This document shows positions 26,487-35,460 of a stretch of 64,000 bases of DNA, one piece after another. The DNA comes from Vibrio porteresiae DSM 19223. Lineage in GTDB: Bacteria; Pseudomonadota; Gammaproteobacteria; Enterobacterales; Vibrionaceae. The notes beneath the pieces are model-generated. The model saw only the letters and a program-made list of their open reading frames with translations. It did no database searches and had not been told where the DNA came from. The translations under genes were made by a program, and so were the position numbers. The stretch spans positions 806,001 through 870,000 of the forward strand of contig NZ_AP024896.1 in the NCBI RefSeq assembly GCF_024347055.1. Reading direction: 5' to 3'. Every line of letters begins with the position of its first letter. Within the stretch, counting starts at the first letter, position 1.

Positions 26487-27620
26487 ATGAAATCTTTACC
26501 GAGTAGCCTACTTTTTCAACCCTATCAACTTAAAAACTTAAACCTTAAAAATCGTATTGTTATGGCACCTATGACGCGCAATTTTGCAATACAAGGTGTA
26601 GTGACCGATGACATTTCTCAATATTACCGTCGCCGAGCCGAAAATGACGTAGGGCTTATTCTCTCGGAGGCGACGATAGTCGATAGACCTGCAGCACATA
26701 ACGACCCTCGTGTACCACAGTTTTATGGTCAACAAGCATTAGCTGGTTGGAAACACGTGATTGATAGTGTTCATGCAGTCGGAGGGCGGATGGGGCCGCA
26801 ACTTTGGCATGTGGGTGCTGTTTCAGGTGCAGCACCAGGAACTGCGCCACCCCATGACGTTGAAAGTCCATCAGGGCTCTCCGCGATAGAATCTCGCCAT
26901 ACACCTGCCGGGCGAGCAATGTCGGATGAGGATATTGCAGATACCATCAGTGCTTTTGCCAAAGCAGCCGCCAGTGCCAAAGAACTTGGTTTCGATGTGG
27001 TAGAAGTTCATGGTGCGCATGGGTATTTACTTGACCAATTTTTTTGGAGTGAAACCAACAAACGAACTGATCGTTACGGTGGCCTATCACTTCGTGACCG
27101 AACAACCTTTGCGGTTGAGCTTACAAAAGCAATGAGGGAATCGGTTGGAATGGATTTTCCACTGATTTTTAGAATCAGCCAGTTTAAAACGTTCCACTAC
27201 ACAACCAAATTAGCTCATACACCAGATGAGCTTGCTAGTTGGTTGCAGCCTTTAGCGGATGCCGGTGTTGATGTCTTTGATTGTTCAATGCGTCGGTTTT
27301 GGGAGCCAGAGTTTCCGGAAATTGATGGTGCAAAAGGTCTTAATCTAGCGGGCTGGGCAAAAGAGATAACGGGTAAAACTACGATTGCCGTGGGGTCAGT
27401 TGGACTTTCTGGTGATGTTATCGGTGCATTGTTTGATGGTGAAGCATCACAAACAGAAAGTTTGGATGAACTGATTCGAAGAATGGAAAATAAAGAGTTC
27501 GATTTAATCGCAATAGGAAGAGCACTATTGAATGACCCTTATTGGGCTAAAAAAGTAAAAGAGGGTGATTACAAAAGCCTTAGAGATTTCGACCCGATAA
27601 GTATGGCTAAACTCATATAA
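26487..27620 (+). CDS. NADH:flavin oxidoreductase, old yellow enzyme family
   Basis: 377-residue FMN-dependent TIM-barrel reductase. Conserved blocks: NRIVMAPMTRNFA, the substrate-binding pair in VEVHGAHGYLLDQFFW, NKRTDRYGGLSLRDR, and the FMN phosphate region AVGSVGLSGDV and LIAIGRALLNDPYW. OYEs reduce activated alkenes (enones, nitro compounds, quinones) with NAD(P)H. The divergent HxlR regulator suggests induction by electrophilic compounds. The start has ggagt upstream. Codon use is somewhat AT-rich but less so than in the neighbouring cassettes. Confidence 0.92.
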   Translation: MKSLPSSLLFQPYQLKNLNLKNRIVMAPMTRNFAIQGVVTDDISQYYRRRAENDVGLILSEATIVDRPAAHNDPRVPQFYGQQALAGWKHVIDSVHAVGGRMGPQLWHVGAVSGAAPGTAPPHDVESPSGLSAIESRHTPAGRAMSDEDIADTISAFAKAAASAKELGFDVVEVHGAHGYLLDQFFWSETNKRTDRYGGLSLRDRTTFAVELTKAMRESVGMDFPLIFRISQFKTFHYTTKLAHTPDELASWLQPLADAGVDVFDCSMRRFWEPEFPEIDGAKGLNLAGWAKEITGKTTIAVGSVGLSGDVIGALFDGEASQTESLDELIRRMENKEFDLIAIGRALLNDPYWAKKVKEGDYKSLRDFDPISMAKLI

Positions 27621-27661
27621 TCCAACGCTAGTCCACGACTGAAAGAATAGATGCCTTCTCT

Positions 27662-27709
27662 AAACCTATACGATGTATTAGTTCATACTAAATGCATCGT
27701 ATAGGGTTT
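27662..27709. terminator. Long near-perfect hairpin after the old-yellow-enzyme gene
   Basis: Arms of about 21 bases, aaacctatacgatgtattag and its complement, with one bulge around a 4-base loop. T-run poor (gggttt). Probably ends the plus-strand gene and may work in both directions. Confidence 0.55.
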
Positions 27710-27833
27710 GTATGAATTCATTACTCTTGATTAGTGGCCTAATTCATTTATGTCGGCAACCGGAGCAAGGCTTGGTTTTCATTCTATGTCGAAGTTCAAA
27801 CCAAGGTCAGGGCCGTATGTATGACGACACAAA

Positions 27834-28970
27834 TTAGTTGTTTTTAAAAAACTGAGCGACTTTATAAAATGACTCTTTGGGGCTCCACGGTGGTATTTGC
27901 ATAGCTCGTGGGTCCGATTTTGGATAAGTCTTTACTAAAGAAAAACTCATTTTGTCTAAATCTTTTTCTCCATTACCAAAACGATATGTGGGGAATGAAA
28001 AAACATAGATGAAAACGCCATCGGCACCCGCTTGGTTAATTAAATTGAGTTGTTCATCGACATAATTAGCCTGTTCAGCTTCGCTGCGCTCTGGAATATC
28101 ATCGTTTAAATATTTCCCAGTTCCATCAGAGTTAACCCCCTGTAACAGTGCAAAACAACCCGCGCCGAGTTTGGATGCGCCTTTGTAAGCACACGATCCA
28201 ACTTCCATCACAACTAAGGGTTTATCAATCTGAAAACGCTTTAGACCATTTATATAGTCACTTGATGTCTCGCCACTGCGGTAATAATCTACACCAACGA
28301 TATCGAATAAATTCCAGTCGACCATTTCCCATGTACCAGAAGCGTATGTGATTGAACCAGAAAACTCCTTTTTTACGGCTTCGGTTATGTTACGCAGCAC
28401 ATGGTTTAGGCGTTTTGAACGATCGTTTAAGATCTGTGAAGCATCTGATTGATTCGCTAAACTTCCCATCCAACCGATTCGCTCCATCAAAGTGCTTCCA
28501 GGAAGGATGCCCTGGTTGAATAAGGATATTTCACAACCGGCGACAAATAGGATATCGACGCCTTCTTTACGAAGTACTTCAGCCGCTTTGGCTGCCTTAC
28601 GGTAATAAGAAGGGAGTTGTTCGATAGGAACGTTCATTTTCCAAGGATTAAAATACACGGTAAGTCCAGCGGCATGAGCTGCTCTTGCCGCTACAACTAA
28701 TCGATTAATATCTTCACCTTCGATACGTATTGTATTGGCGTTGAGATCTTTGGCTATCGTATTAATGTCGTATTTAACGAGTTCTGGATCAAAAGGTTCT
28801 ACAGATAACGAACCGTTTTCATTAAATCTTAGTCCAACATCGTAGACGACCCCTTTGTATTTCATCTGGCTGTCTGTTCGATGTTCGGAAGCTATCGATA
28901 TAATCGGAAAACTTGCGAATATAGTGAGAGTGAAAATTGCGAGAGCTGTAATAAAATGTCGATTTCTCAC
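27834..28970 (-). CDS. Secreted TIM-barrel glycoside-hydrolase-like protein
   Basis: 378 residues with a signal peptide (hydrophobic 8-26, likely cleaved near SIAS/EH). The mature protein reads like a TIM-barrel glycosidase: NTIRIEGEDINRL, LTVYFNPWKMN, the first acid candidate in FVAGCEISLFNQG, YASGTWEMVDWNLFDIVGVD, and the second acid candidate in PLVVMEVGSCAYKG. I do not know the exact family or substrate; related proteins are often left unnamed. Its place beside the pectinesterase suggests a plant polysaccharide. Transcribed on the minus strand, apparently alone. Confidence 0.65.
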   Translation of the reverse strand: MRNRHFITALAIFTLTIFASFPIISIASEHRTDSQMKYKGVVYDVGLRFNENGSLSVEPFDPELVKYDINTIAKDLNANTIRIEGEDINRLVVAARAAHAAGLTVYFNPWKMNVPIEQLPSYYRKAAKAAEVLRKEGVDILFVAGCEISLFNQGILPGSTLMERIGWMGSLANQSDASQILNDRSKRLNHVLRNITEAVKKEFSGSITYASGTWEMVDWNLFDIVGVDYYRSGETSSDYINGLKRFQIDKPLVVMEVGSCAYKGASKLGAGCFALLQGVNSDGTGKYLNDDIPERSEAEQANYVDEQLNLINQAGADGVFIYVFSFPTYRFGNGEKDLDKMSFSLVKTYPKSDPRAMQIPPWSPKESFYKVAQFFKNN

Positions 28971-29277
28971 TTCTTTCTCCAGTGACTAAGAAAAATGCTA
29001 TGTAAAGCCCTAAATCCATACGTTGATGTAATCGCTGAAAACAGTAAGGAAAACGTATTATTCAGTATTGAGGGGAATATGTGTAGCCATTTATAAAAAT
29101 GGGTCACCAGTATAGATGTTTAATTTCCTTATCCTAAATAAGCCTATTTAAATTATTGGGGTATTTTCTATCGCGAAATATCCCTTAATGAAATAGGCTG
29201 TGACACATTCAACCAAAGAAAAATTTAAGCTGCTATTCCACATTCACCCATTTAATCTCTACCCACACGCATTGGTT
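28971..29277. other. Intergenic region upstream of the glycosidase-like gene
   Basis: About 307 AT-rich bases. It holds the promoter of the glycosidase-like gene and the 3' flank of the pectinesterase gene. The last 20 bases or so, next to the pectinesterase stop, are shared with the remnant near 25660. No other gene seen. Confidence 0.5.
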
Positions 29278-30333
29278 TTACCATGCGGCTTCTTCGCTAA
29301 TGTGTGGTGCCCAGCCTTGTAGGACTTGCTCAATAGTATATTGCTCGCGTTCATTCACGCTCAGTTGCGGGCGCTGCTCGATATTGAGGTTAGCGCCAGT
29401 GCCGTGGGAGTGGTATTCCGCAAAGCGCGAGTCTTGCGGCGTGAACCATACTCGTTCACCGTCTTTGCCTTTGCCACTCATTTGATCCCAGCCATAAATA
29501 TGGTTATCCATCACACAATCAATAAACACCGCATGCCCAATGGCATTGGGGTCGGCGTACAATCCATCGGCAAATTGGGTGGTTGGATGCCAAGGTCTGC
29601 CGAGGGCAAAACTCTGGGCGGGGATATCGATCTGTTTAAGCAGCGCGCAGCGATGAAAGATAAAACCATAAGGGTGTTGAATGGCGGTGGCAGGCGCGCA
29701 CACATAGCCCCAAGGTTCGTTCTCAGCCACATCAAGTCGTGCTTTCGCGGTGATATCGCACTGCTCAAACCACGCCGTACCGGCACCAAAAATAAAATCG
29801 ATATGACCGGTGATCAAACATTGATGCAGATAGGTTCTGCCCGCTTTGAGAAACAGCGTATCTTGGCCGCTTTCAAGCGCAACGTGGGAAAGAATCACTT
29901 GGTCGGCATGCTCATCCACCAGTAAAGCGACGGCCTGAGTATGGGTTAGGCGGGTGGGGTCATCAGCGCTTTTGGCTTGGTTGGCATCAAAATCAAAATC
30001 GTTACGAATGGTCAAATCAAACAATTGCACATTATGGGCATCAATACTCACGGTGCGACTGCCGGTGGTGGCAAAGATACGACCTTGCGGATCGAGCATA
30101 CCGTTGGCGGTGCTGGCGACGATGTGGGTATCGTGCAAGCTGCTGCCTTGCAAAATCACATTCGAACGCGTAATGCAAAGGCGCTCGTGAAACGTACCAG
30201 GGCCAATATGAATTTGGTAGAGCTCATCGGAGTTTGGTAGTGCCTCAAGAGCGGATTGAATGGTCGGGTAATCACCACTTCCATCTTGGCGCACGCAAAG
30301 TACCGGAATGTCGTTAGTCTGTAACGATGACAT
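29278..30333 (-). CDS. Pectinesterase, carbohydrate esterase family 8, no signal peptide
   Basis: 351-residue right-handed beta-helix esterase that removes methyl groups from pectin. All catalytic motifs are present: QAVAL (Q133), GQDTLF (Q157, D158 general acid), GHIDFIFGAG (D179 nucleophile) and LGRPW (R246, W248). The N-terminus MSSLQTNDIPVLCVRQDGSG shows no signal peptide or lipobox, so the enzyme is predicted cytoplasmic and would act on imported methylated oligogalacturonides. The gene's 3' end is duplicated as a broken copy at 25660-25890. The nearby Opp-type ABC operon, on the same strand 1.2 kb away, may bring in substrate (inference). Confidence 0.92.
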   Translation of the reverse strand: MSSLQTNDIPVLCVRQDGSGDYPTIQSALEALPNSDELYQIHIGPGTFHERLCITRSNVILQGSSLHDTHIVASTANGMLDPQGRIFATTGSRTVSIDAHNVQLFDLTIRNDFDFDANQAKSADDPTRLTHTQAVALLVDEHADQVILSHVALESGQDTLFLKAGRTYLHQCLITGHIDFIFGAGTAWFEQCDITAKARLDVAENEPWGYVCAPATAIQHPYGFIFHRCALLKQIDIPAQSFALGRPWHPTTQFADGLYADPNAIGHAVFIDCVMDNHIYGWDQMSGKGKDGERVWFTPQDSRFAEYHSHGTGANLNIEQRPQLSVNEREQYTIEQVLQGWAPHISEEAAW

Positions 30334-30618
30334 GGATGAGACTCCTTATCGGGCATGTGGCATCAGTGCCATCGCGCTTGCCATTTGACGCGAAACAACG
30401 CACTAATGTGAATGGATCTTTGCCCTAACTTCCTGATTAAAAGGGGCTGATGATGTATAAATGGCTAAAAAATCAGCGCATTTATTATAAAGCGTTAGTG
30501 AGATAAGTCCTTGACCTGAAGCGCATAAATTGACCTGTGATTTATTACTTTAGAGTTATTGTTCTAACGTTTTGATATGCTACATTATTGATATTATCTT
30601 TGTTTAGGACAGATCCAA

Positions 30619-31539
30619 ATGGGGAAAACGACACAGATATCATTAACCAGTGATGGCTGTGATCTGTACGGCGAGCTACTTGAGCCGATGCAGAGCGATA
30701 CCATTGCCTTAATTGTTGCTGGCTATGGCCCAATTGACCGCAACGGTAACCAACCGAACGGAAAAAATAACTGTCTCAAGCTGGTAGCTGAAGCACTCTG
30801 CTCAATGGGTTGCGCCAGTATCCGCTACGATAAACGCGGTGTTGGGGCGAGCAGTTTCCATGGTTTAACGGAAAGCGAATTGAGCTTTGATGATTATGTC
30901 CATGATGCACAAAACTGGGTGCGTTATATCGCCGCGCGTTTGACTCACTATCAGCACATTATGTTGATTGGTGTTGGGGAAGGGGCGCTGATTACGTCCT
31001 CGATTGCCAACATGCCGTGCGTCAATAACATGATCATGATCGCGGCTTCATCGTTAAATCGACAAAAGCTGCTGCGGCTACAACTCTCATCGCTACCCGC
31101 ACCGTTTAGCACCGAAGCCTTAGACATACTCGACACTCTCGCGGCCAATAAGCCGGTCGATAACGTTCCTGAATCGTTAAACCATCTGTTTCGTCCTTCA
31201 TTTCAGCCCTATCTGCGCTCGTTATTTCGTTATGAGCCGGTCGATATTATTGCTCGTGTTAAAGCGCCTATCTTGCTGATTTACGGCGATCACGATTTGG
31301 AATTGGGCGAGCTTAATGGATTGGCTTTGGAAGCGGCGCAACCAAACGCTCGCTATTGTGTGATTAAGGGGATGAACCACGTATTAAAAACCGTGGGCGA
31401 AGATTATGATTCCAACCGAGCTGCCTACGACAACCCCCATCAGCCTTTGTCGTTAGAATTATTACGTGAGATTCGCCGATTTATCCGAGTCACCGCGCCG
31501 CAAAGTGATCTTCACGGCCGCGGTGGATTACATCATTAA
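30619..31539 (+). CDS. Alpha/beta hydrolase with nucleophile serine replaced by glycine
   Basis: 306 residues with the alpha/beta-hydrolase layout: GYGPIDRNGNQP oxyanion region, IRYDKRGVGASS, nucleophile elbow, acid in LLIYGDHDLE, and histidine in KGMNHVLK. The elbow reads IGVGEGALI (residues 117-125), where the family has GxSxG, so the nucleophile serine is Gly120. The Asp and His remain. This points to loss of hydrolase activity or a non-catalytic role. No signal peptide is seen. Convergent with the Opp-type operon; divergent from pectinesterase. Substrate unknown. Confidence 0.82.
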   Translation: MGKTTQISLTSDGCDLYGELLEPMQSDTIALIVAGYGPIDRNGNQPNGKNNCLKLVAEALCSMGCASIRYDKRGVGASSFHGLTESELSFDDYVHDAQNWVRYIAARLTHYQHIMLIGVGEGALITSSIANMPCVNNMIMIAASSLNRQKLLRLQLSSLPAPFSTEALDILDTLAANKPVDNVPESLNHLFRPSFQPYLRSLFRYEPVDIIARVKAPILLIYGDHDLELGELNGLALEAAQPNARYCVIKGMNHVLKTVGEDYDSNRAAYDNPHQPLSLELLREIRRFIRVTAPQSDLHGRGGLHH

Positions 31540-31566
31540 CATCAGTTGGCTGGCAGAGAGGCAGGG

Positions 31567-32574
31567 CTAAGCCAGTGCCTCGTTATAGAGATGACATGCG
31601 ACCCAATGACCTGCAGTCTCATTATTATCGGTTGAGACATTGATAGCACTGGGCGCGGTTTTCGCACATTGAGCCGTTGCATGCGGGCAACGGGTGCGAA
31701 ACGTACAGCCACTTGGTGGTGCGAGCGGTGAGGGTACATCTCCCTGCAGCGGTTCTTTATCTTTTCGCAAAGTCGGATCGGGAACCGGAATCGATGCGAG
31801 TAACGCCTGAGTGTAAGGATGCTTGGGATTGCGATACAGCTCTTCAGCACTGGCTCTTTCTACTAAACGACCTAAGTACATCACACCCACTTCATCACAA
31901 ATGTGCTGCACCACGGCCAAGTCATGCGCAATAAACAAAAACGAAATGCCTTTGGTTTCTTGCAGTTCTGCAATTAAGTTAAGCACTTGAGCTTGTACTG
32001 ACACATCCAAAGCCGACACCGGCTCATCGGCCACGATGAATTTAGGCTCAAGCATTAACGCGCGCGCAATGCCGATGCGCTGACGTTGCCCACCAGAGAA
32101 CTCATGCGGATAACGGTTTAACGCTTGTGGTCTCAAGCCTACAATCGCCATCACTTCGGCGATTTTCGCTTCACGCTCTTCCACAGTACCAATGTGATGT
32201 ATATCCAAAGGCTCACGCAAAATATCGTGAATGGTCATGCGTGGACTTAACGAGGCAAACGGATCTTGAAAGATCATCTGCATGTCTTTACGCATCGCTT
32301 TTAGCCCTTTTTTATCCAGGCTATCAACTGCTTGACCGTCAATGACGATGCTGCCATCGGTGGGTTCAATTAACCGCAGCAAGCAGCGACCCAACGTCGA
32401 TTTACCGCAACCGGATTCTCCGACCAATCCTAAGGTTTGACCTTTACGAATGGTGAAACTGACATCATCGACCGCTTTACACAGCAGGTCGTTGCGCCGA
32501 AAGAAACCAGATTGTTTAACGGCAAAGGTTTTACGCAAACCTTTCACTTCCACTAATACATCGGAACTCATCAT
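31567..32574 (-). CDS. Oligopeptide-type ABC transporter ATP-binding protein (OppF/DppF-like)
   Basis: 335-residue ATPase. Walker [10 protein letters not shown], signature [17 protein letters not shown], Walker [15 protein letters not shown], and the C-terminal OppF/OppD zone [14 protein letters not shown] that in this family carries cysteines for an iron-sulfur cluster or zinc. It overlaps the upstream oppD-like start by 4 bases. Last gene of a five-gene minus-strand operon. Pairs with the OppD-like ATPase to drive uptake. Confidence 0.92.
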   Translation of the reverse strand: MMSSDVLVEVKGLRKTFAVKQSGFFRRNDLLCKAVDDVSFTIRKGQTLGLVGESGCGKSTLGRCLLRLIEPTDGSIVIDGQAVDSLDKKGLKAMRKDMQMIFQDPFASLSPRMTIHDILREPLDIHHIGTVEEREAKIAEVMAIVGLRPQALNRYPHEFSGGQRQRIGIARALMLEPKFIVADEPVSALDVSVQAQVLNLIAELQETKGISFLFIAHDLAVVQHICDEVGVMYLGRLVERASAEELYRNPKHPYTQALLASIPVPDPTLRKDKEPLQGDVPSPLAPPSGCTFRTRCPHATAQCAKTAPSAINVSTDNNETAGHWVACHLYNEALA

Positions 32575-33578
32575 GCTGGCTCCTTATCAAGGTGAAAACA
32601 GGCCGCTTGGTGGTGGGTTACGCTCATCGTGGCAATCTCTTCGAGTTCGGGACGGTTGTGATGACACTGCGATGAGGCGAGTGCGCAGCGATCGGCAAAA
32701 CGACAACCTTGCGGAAGATGGAACAGATCCGGCACCATGCCTTCGATGGTCGGCAGTCGGCGAATTTTGTGTTCACGCACTTTCGGCACCGATTCAAGTA
32801 GGCCGCGGGTATAAGGGTGCTGCGGGTTGGCAAATATGGCTTCAACGCTGCCTTGTTCCACCACTTCGCCGCAGTACATCACCACCACGCGATCGCAAGA
32901 TTCTGCCACGACACCCAAATCGTGGGTGACCAGAATCATCGCCATTTCCAGTTCCTGTTTAAGGCGCACCATTTCGCGCATCACCTGCGCTTGAATCGTC
33001 ACATCTAATGCTGTGGTCGGTTCGTCAGCCAGCAACAGCGAGGGATGACAAGAGAGCGCCATGGCGATCATGACCCTTTGGCGCATCCCGCCAGAGAGCT
33101 GATGAGGATAATCATCAATGCGTTTTTCAGGAGCAGGAATGCCCACTTTACGCAGCATTTCCACTGCGTGTTGTTTGGCTTCTTTGCGGCTTAAAGATTG
33201 GTGATTGCGAATCACATCAATCATTTGGGTACTGATTTTGAGCACTGGATTGAGCGCCGTCATCGGCTCTTGAAAGATCATCGAGATTTGGCTGCCACGC
33301 AACCGACGGTAGGCTTTTTCATCCAACCCGACCAGCTCTTGACCTTGGTAGCGAATGCTGCCGTCAACGATCTTGCCCGGTGGCGAGGGTATTAAGCCCA
33401 TGATCGCCAGCGAGCTCACCGATTTACCACAGCCAGACTCGCCAACGATCGCTAAAGTTTCGCCGGGATAGACATCAAAACTGACGCCATTAATCGCACG
33501 GGCTGGGCCTTTGTCGGTGCGAAACTCAACCGCCAAATCTCGCACTGAAAGTAGTGGTGTTAACTTAGTTTCTGTCAT
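32571..33578 (-). CDS. Oligopeptide-type ABC transporter ATP-binding protein (OppD/DppD-like)
   Basis: 335 residues. Walker [11 protein letters not shown]-loop FQEPMTALNPVL, signature LSGGMRQRVMIAMALSC, Walker B LLADEPTTALDVT, and the C-terminal block GCRFADRCALASSQC with the cluster cysteines. Its stop overlaps the next gene by 4 bases and its start lies 2 bases after the permease stop, so the genes are translationally coupled. Confidence 0.92.
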   Translation of the reverse strand: MTETKLTPLLSVRDLAVEFRTDKGPARAINGVSFDVYPGETLAIVGESGCGKSVSSLAIMGLIPSPPGKIVDGSIRYQGQELVGLDEKAYRRLRGSQISMIFQEPMTALNPVLKISTQMIDVIRNHQSLSRKEAKQHAVEMLRKVGIPAPEKRIDDYPHQLSGGMRQRVMIAMALSCHPSLLLADEPTTALDVTIQAQVMREMVRLKQELEMAMILVTHDLGVVAESCDRVVVMYCGEVVEQGSVEAIFANPQHPYTRGLLESVPKVREHKIRRLPTIEGMVPDLFHLPQGCRFADRCALASSQCHHNRPELEEIATMSVTHHQAACFHLDKEPA

Positions 33579-33580
33579 CG

Positions 33581-34471
33581 TTACGCTACCTTGCGCGGAT
33601 CAAGCGCATCTTGTAGCGAGTCGGAGAACATATTGAACGCCAACACCAGAATAAACAGCGGCACTGAGGCGGCGAAGAAGTTACAGAAATGACCTGAACT
33701 TACTTCGGTACTCGCTTCAGCGATCATCACGCCCCAACTGATGCTGTCTTTCACGCCCAGACCTAAGAAGCTCAAAATCACTTCACTTTTGATCGCGGTG
33801 ATAAACAGCAGGGTTAAATCGACCAACAAAATATGGATGGTATTGGGCAGCAGGTGTTTGAAGATGATGCGATAAACCGGTACACCAAGCGAGTGGGCCG
33901 CTTCGGTAAACTCCATGTTTTTTAACTTGATGATTTCGCCACGAATCACGCGCGCCGTGCTGGTCCAAAACGCCAAGATCATCGCGATGTGCATCGCATA
34001 AGGATTCTCTTTAAGCGCTACAGCAATGGCAGCCACCAGCAGAAAATAGGGCACACAGTCAATGCTGTTCATCAGCCATAAAATGACTTCATCTAACCAA
34101 GTGTTGGAATAGAAACCCATTAGCGCGCCGCCAATCGCCCCGAACAGAATCGAGAACAGGGCGACGATCAACCCAACCTGAAAGGCGGTTTTTGTACTGT
34201 ATAAGGTGCGATCAAGAATGTCTTGACCATTAATTGTCGTGCCAAACCAATATTGCGCCGTAGGGCCGCTTTGACCTGCCGCGAGCAGTTCATCCCATTG
34301 TTGACCAATCACGCCAAGCCAAACCAGCAGGGCAATCACCATAAATAGGCCCACGACAAAAAGGCTCAACATGCCAATTTTGTCTTTGCGAAATTTGCAG
34401 AACGCTTTGCTCCACAGTGATTCCCGTTTTAATGGAACATCCATTGATAATTGAGTAATAACATCCGTCAT
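33581..34471 (-). CDS. Oligopeptide-type ABC permease (OppC/DppC-like)
   Basis: 296-residue permease with a long N-terminal cytoplasmic stretch, one isolated helix at about 30-50, then a core of five helices: GLIVALFSILFGAIGGALMG and the EAA loop FTEAAHSLGVPVYRIIFKHL. The ATG at 34471 is preferred because ggagg lies 5 bases upstream; a GTG four codons earlier is the alternative. Confidence 0.9.
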   Translation of the reverse strand: MTDVITQLSMDVPLKRESLWSKAFCKFRKDKIGMLSLFVVGLFMVIALLVWLGVIGQQWDELLAAGQSGPTAQYWFGTTINGQDILDRTLYSTKTAFQVGLIVALFSILFGAIGGALMGFYSNTWLDEVILWLMNSIDCVPYFLLVAAIAVALKENPYAMHIAMILAFWTSTARVIRGEIIKLKNMEFTEAAHSLGVPVYRIIFKHLLPNTIHILLVDLTLLFITAIKSEVILSFLGLGVKDSISWGVMIAEASTEVSSGHFCNFFAASVPLFILVLAFNMFSDSLQDALDPRKVA

Positions 34472-34491
34472 AATGACCTCCACTCATATCC

Positions 34492-35445
34492 TTATTGCAG
34501 TGAAATACGCGGATCAACGAGTTTGTAGATAACATCCACAATACTAACGACCACGATATAGAGCAGGGTGATCAAGACAATCACCGCTTTCAATACCGGT
34601 AAATCGCCAGTAGTAATCGCGTTGTAGGTGACTAATCCGATTCCTGGAATGCCAAAGTAGCTTTCCAACAGCAGTGATCCTCCGACCAAAACAAAAGGAA
34701 TCGAAAAAATGATGCGCGTAATAATTGGAATCAGCGCATTTTTTAGTACGTGTTTGATCAAAATCCTTAGCGGAGAATGACCAAAGGCTTTGGCAGTGCG
34801 AATGTGGTCGCGATTCATCTCCTCAACCAAAATAGCCCGATAGAATCGCGTGGTGTAACCAACGGACACAAAAATCGTGCACAGGGTCGGTACGGTCACG
34901 TAGTAGAGGTAGCTACTGATATCGTGCACTTCCCAGCCGTAGACCGGAAACCAGTTCAATCCATAGCTTGAACAAAACACCAGTTGAATCGCGATGATAA
35001 CGATAATGTAGGAGATGCTCATGCCAACCACAGAGGATGACATCACCAACTTATCCAACCAACGACCGCGATTTTGCGCGGCCACTAAACCGAGCGCGAT
35101 ACTGATGATGTGACCTAAGATAAAACCGGGTAGGCCAAGGATCAGCGAGATGGGGATCGTACGCTCTAAAATGGCGGTGACCAGTTCGCCGCTGGAATCG
35201 GAATAACCGAAATTAAACGTCACCACTTCCTTTAGGTATTGCAGATAGCGCGTCCAAAAAGGCAAGTCGTAACCCAGTTGATGACGAACATTGGCGATCT
35301 CTGCAACCGTTGGGTTGCGTCCGAGCAAATCGTAGGTTTTATCTGGGCCAAAATAGACCATCAGAACGAAGCTAATCAGAGTGACTCCGAAAAGCAGCGG
35401 AAGGCTGTAAACCAGCTTCCGCATGCAGTATTTCAAGGTATCCAT
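34492..35445 (-). CDS. Oligopeptide-type ABC permease (OppB/DppB-like)
   Basis: 317 residues, about six helices: LVYSLPLLFGVTLISFVLMV, the typical LGYDLPFWTRYLQYLKEV, and the EAA-like loop IRTAKAFGHSPLRILIKHVL. It forms the channel with the OppC-like partner encoded next. It is separated from the binding-protein gene by 15 bases. Confidence 0.9.
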   Translation of the reverse strand: MDTLKYCMRKLVYSLPLLFGVTLISFVLMVYFGPDKTYDLLGRNPTVAEIANVRHQLGYDLPFWTRYLQYLKEVVTFNFGYSDSSGELVTAILERTIPISLILGLPGFILGHIISIALGLVAAQNRGRWLDKLVMSSSVVGMSISYIIVIIAIQLVFCSSYGLNWFPVYGWEVHDISSYLYYVTVPTLCTIFVSVGYTTRFYRAILVEEMNRDHIRTAKAFGHSPLRILIKHVLKNALIPIITRIIFSIPFVLVGGSLLLESYFGIPGIGLVTYNAITTGDLPVLKAVIVLITLLYIVVVSIVDVIYKLVDPRISLQ

Positions 35446-35460
35446 GCCGTCGGAACCGTC

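Noticed and set aside
30545..30733. 62-codon minus-strand ORF overlapping the alpha/beta hydrolase start
   Set aside because: Overlaps a well-supported gene and shows no family features.
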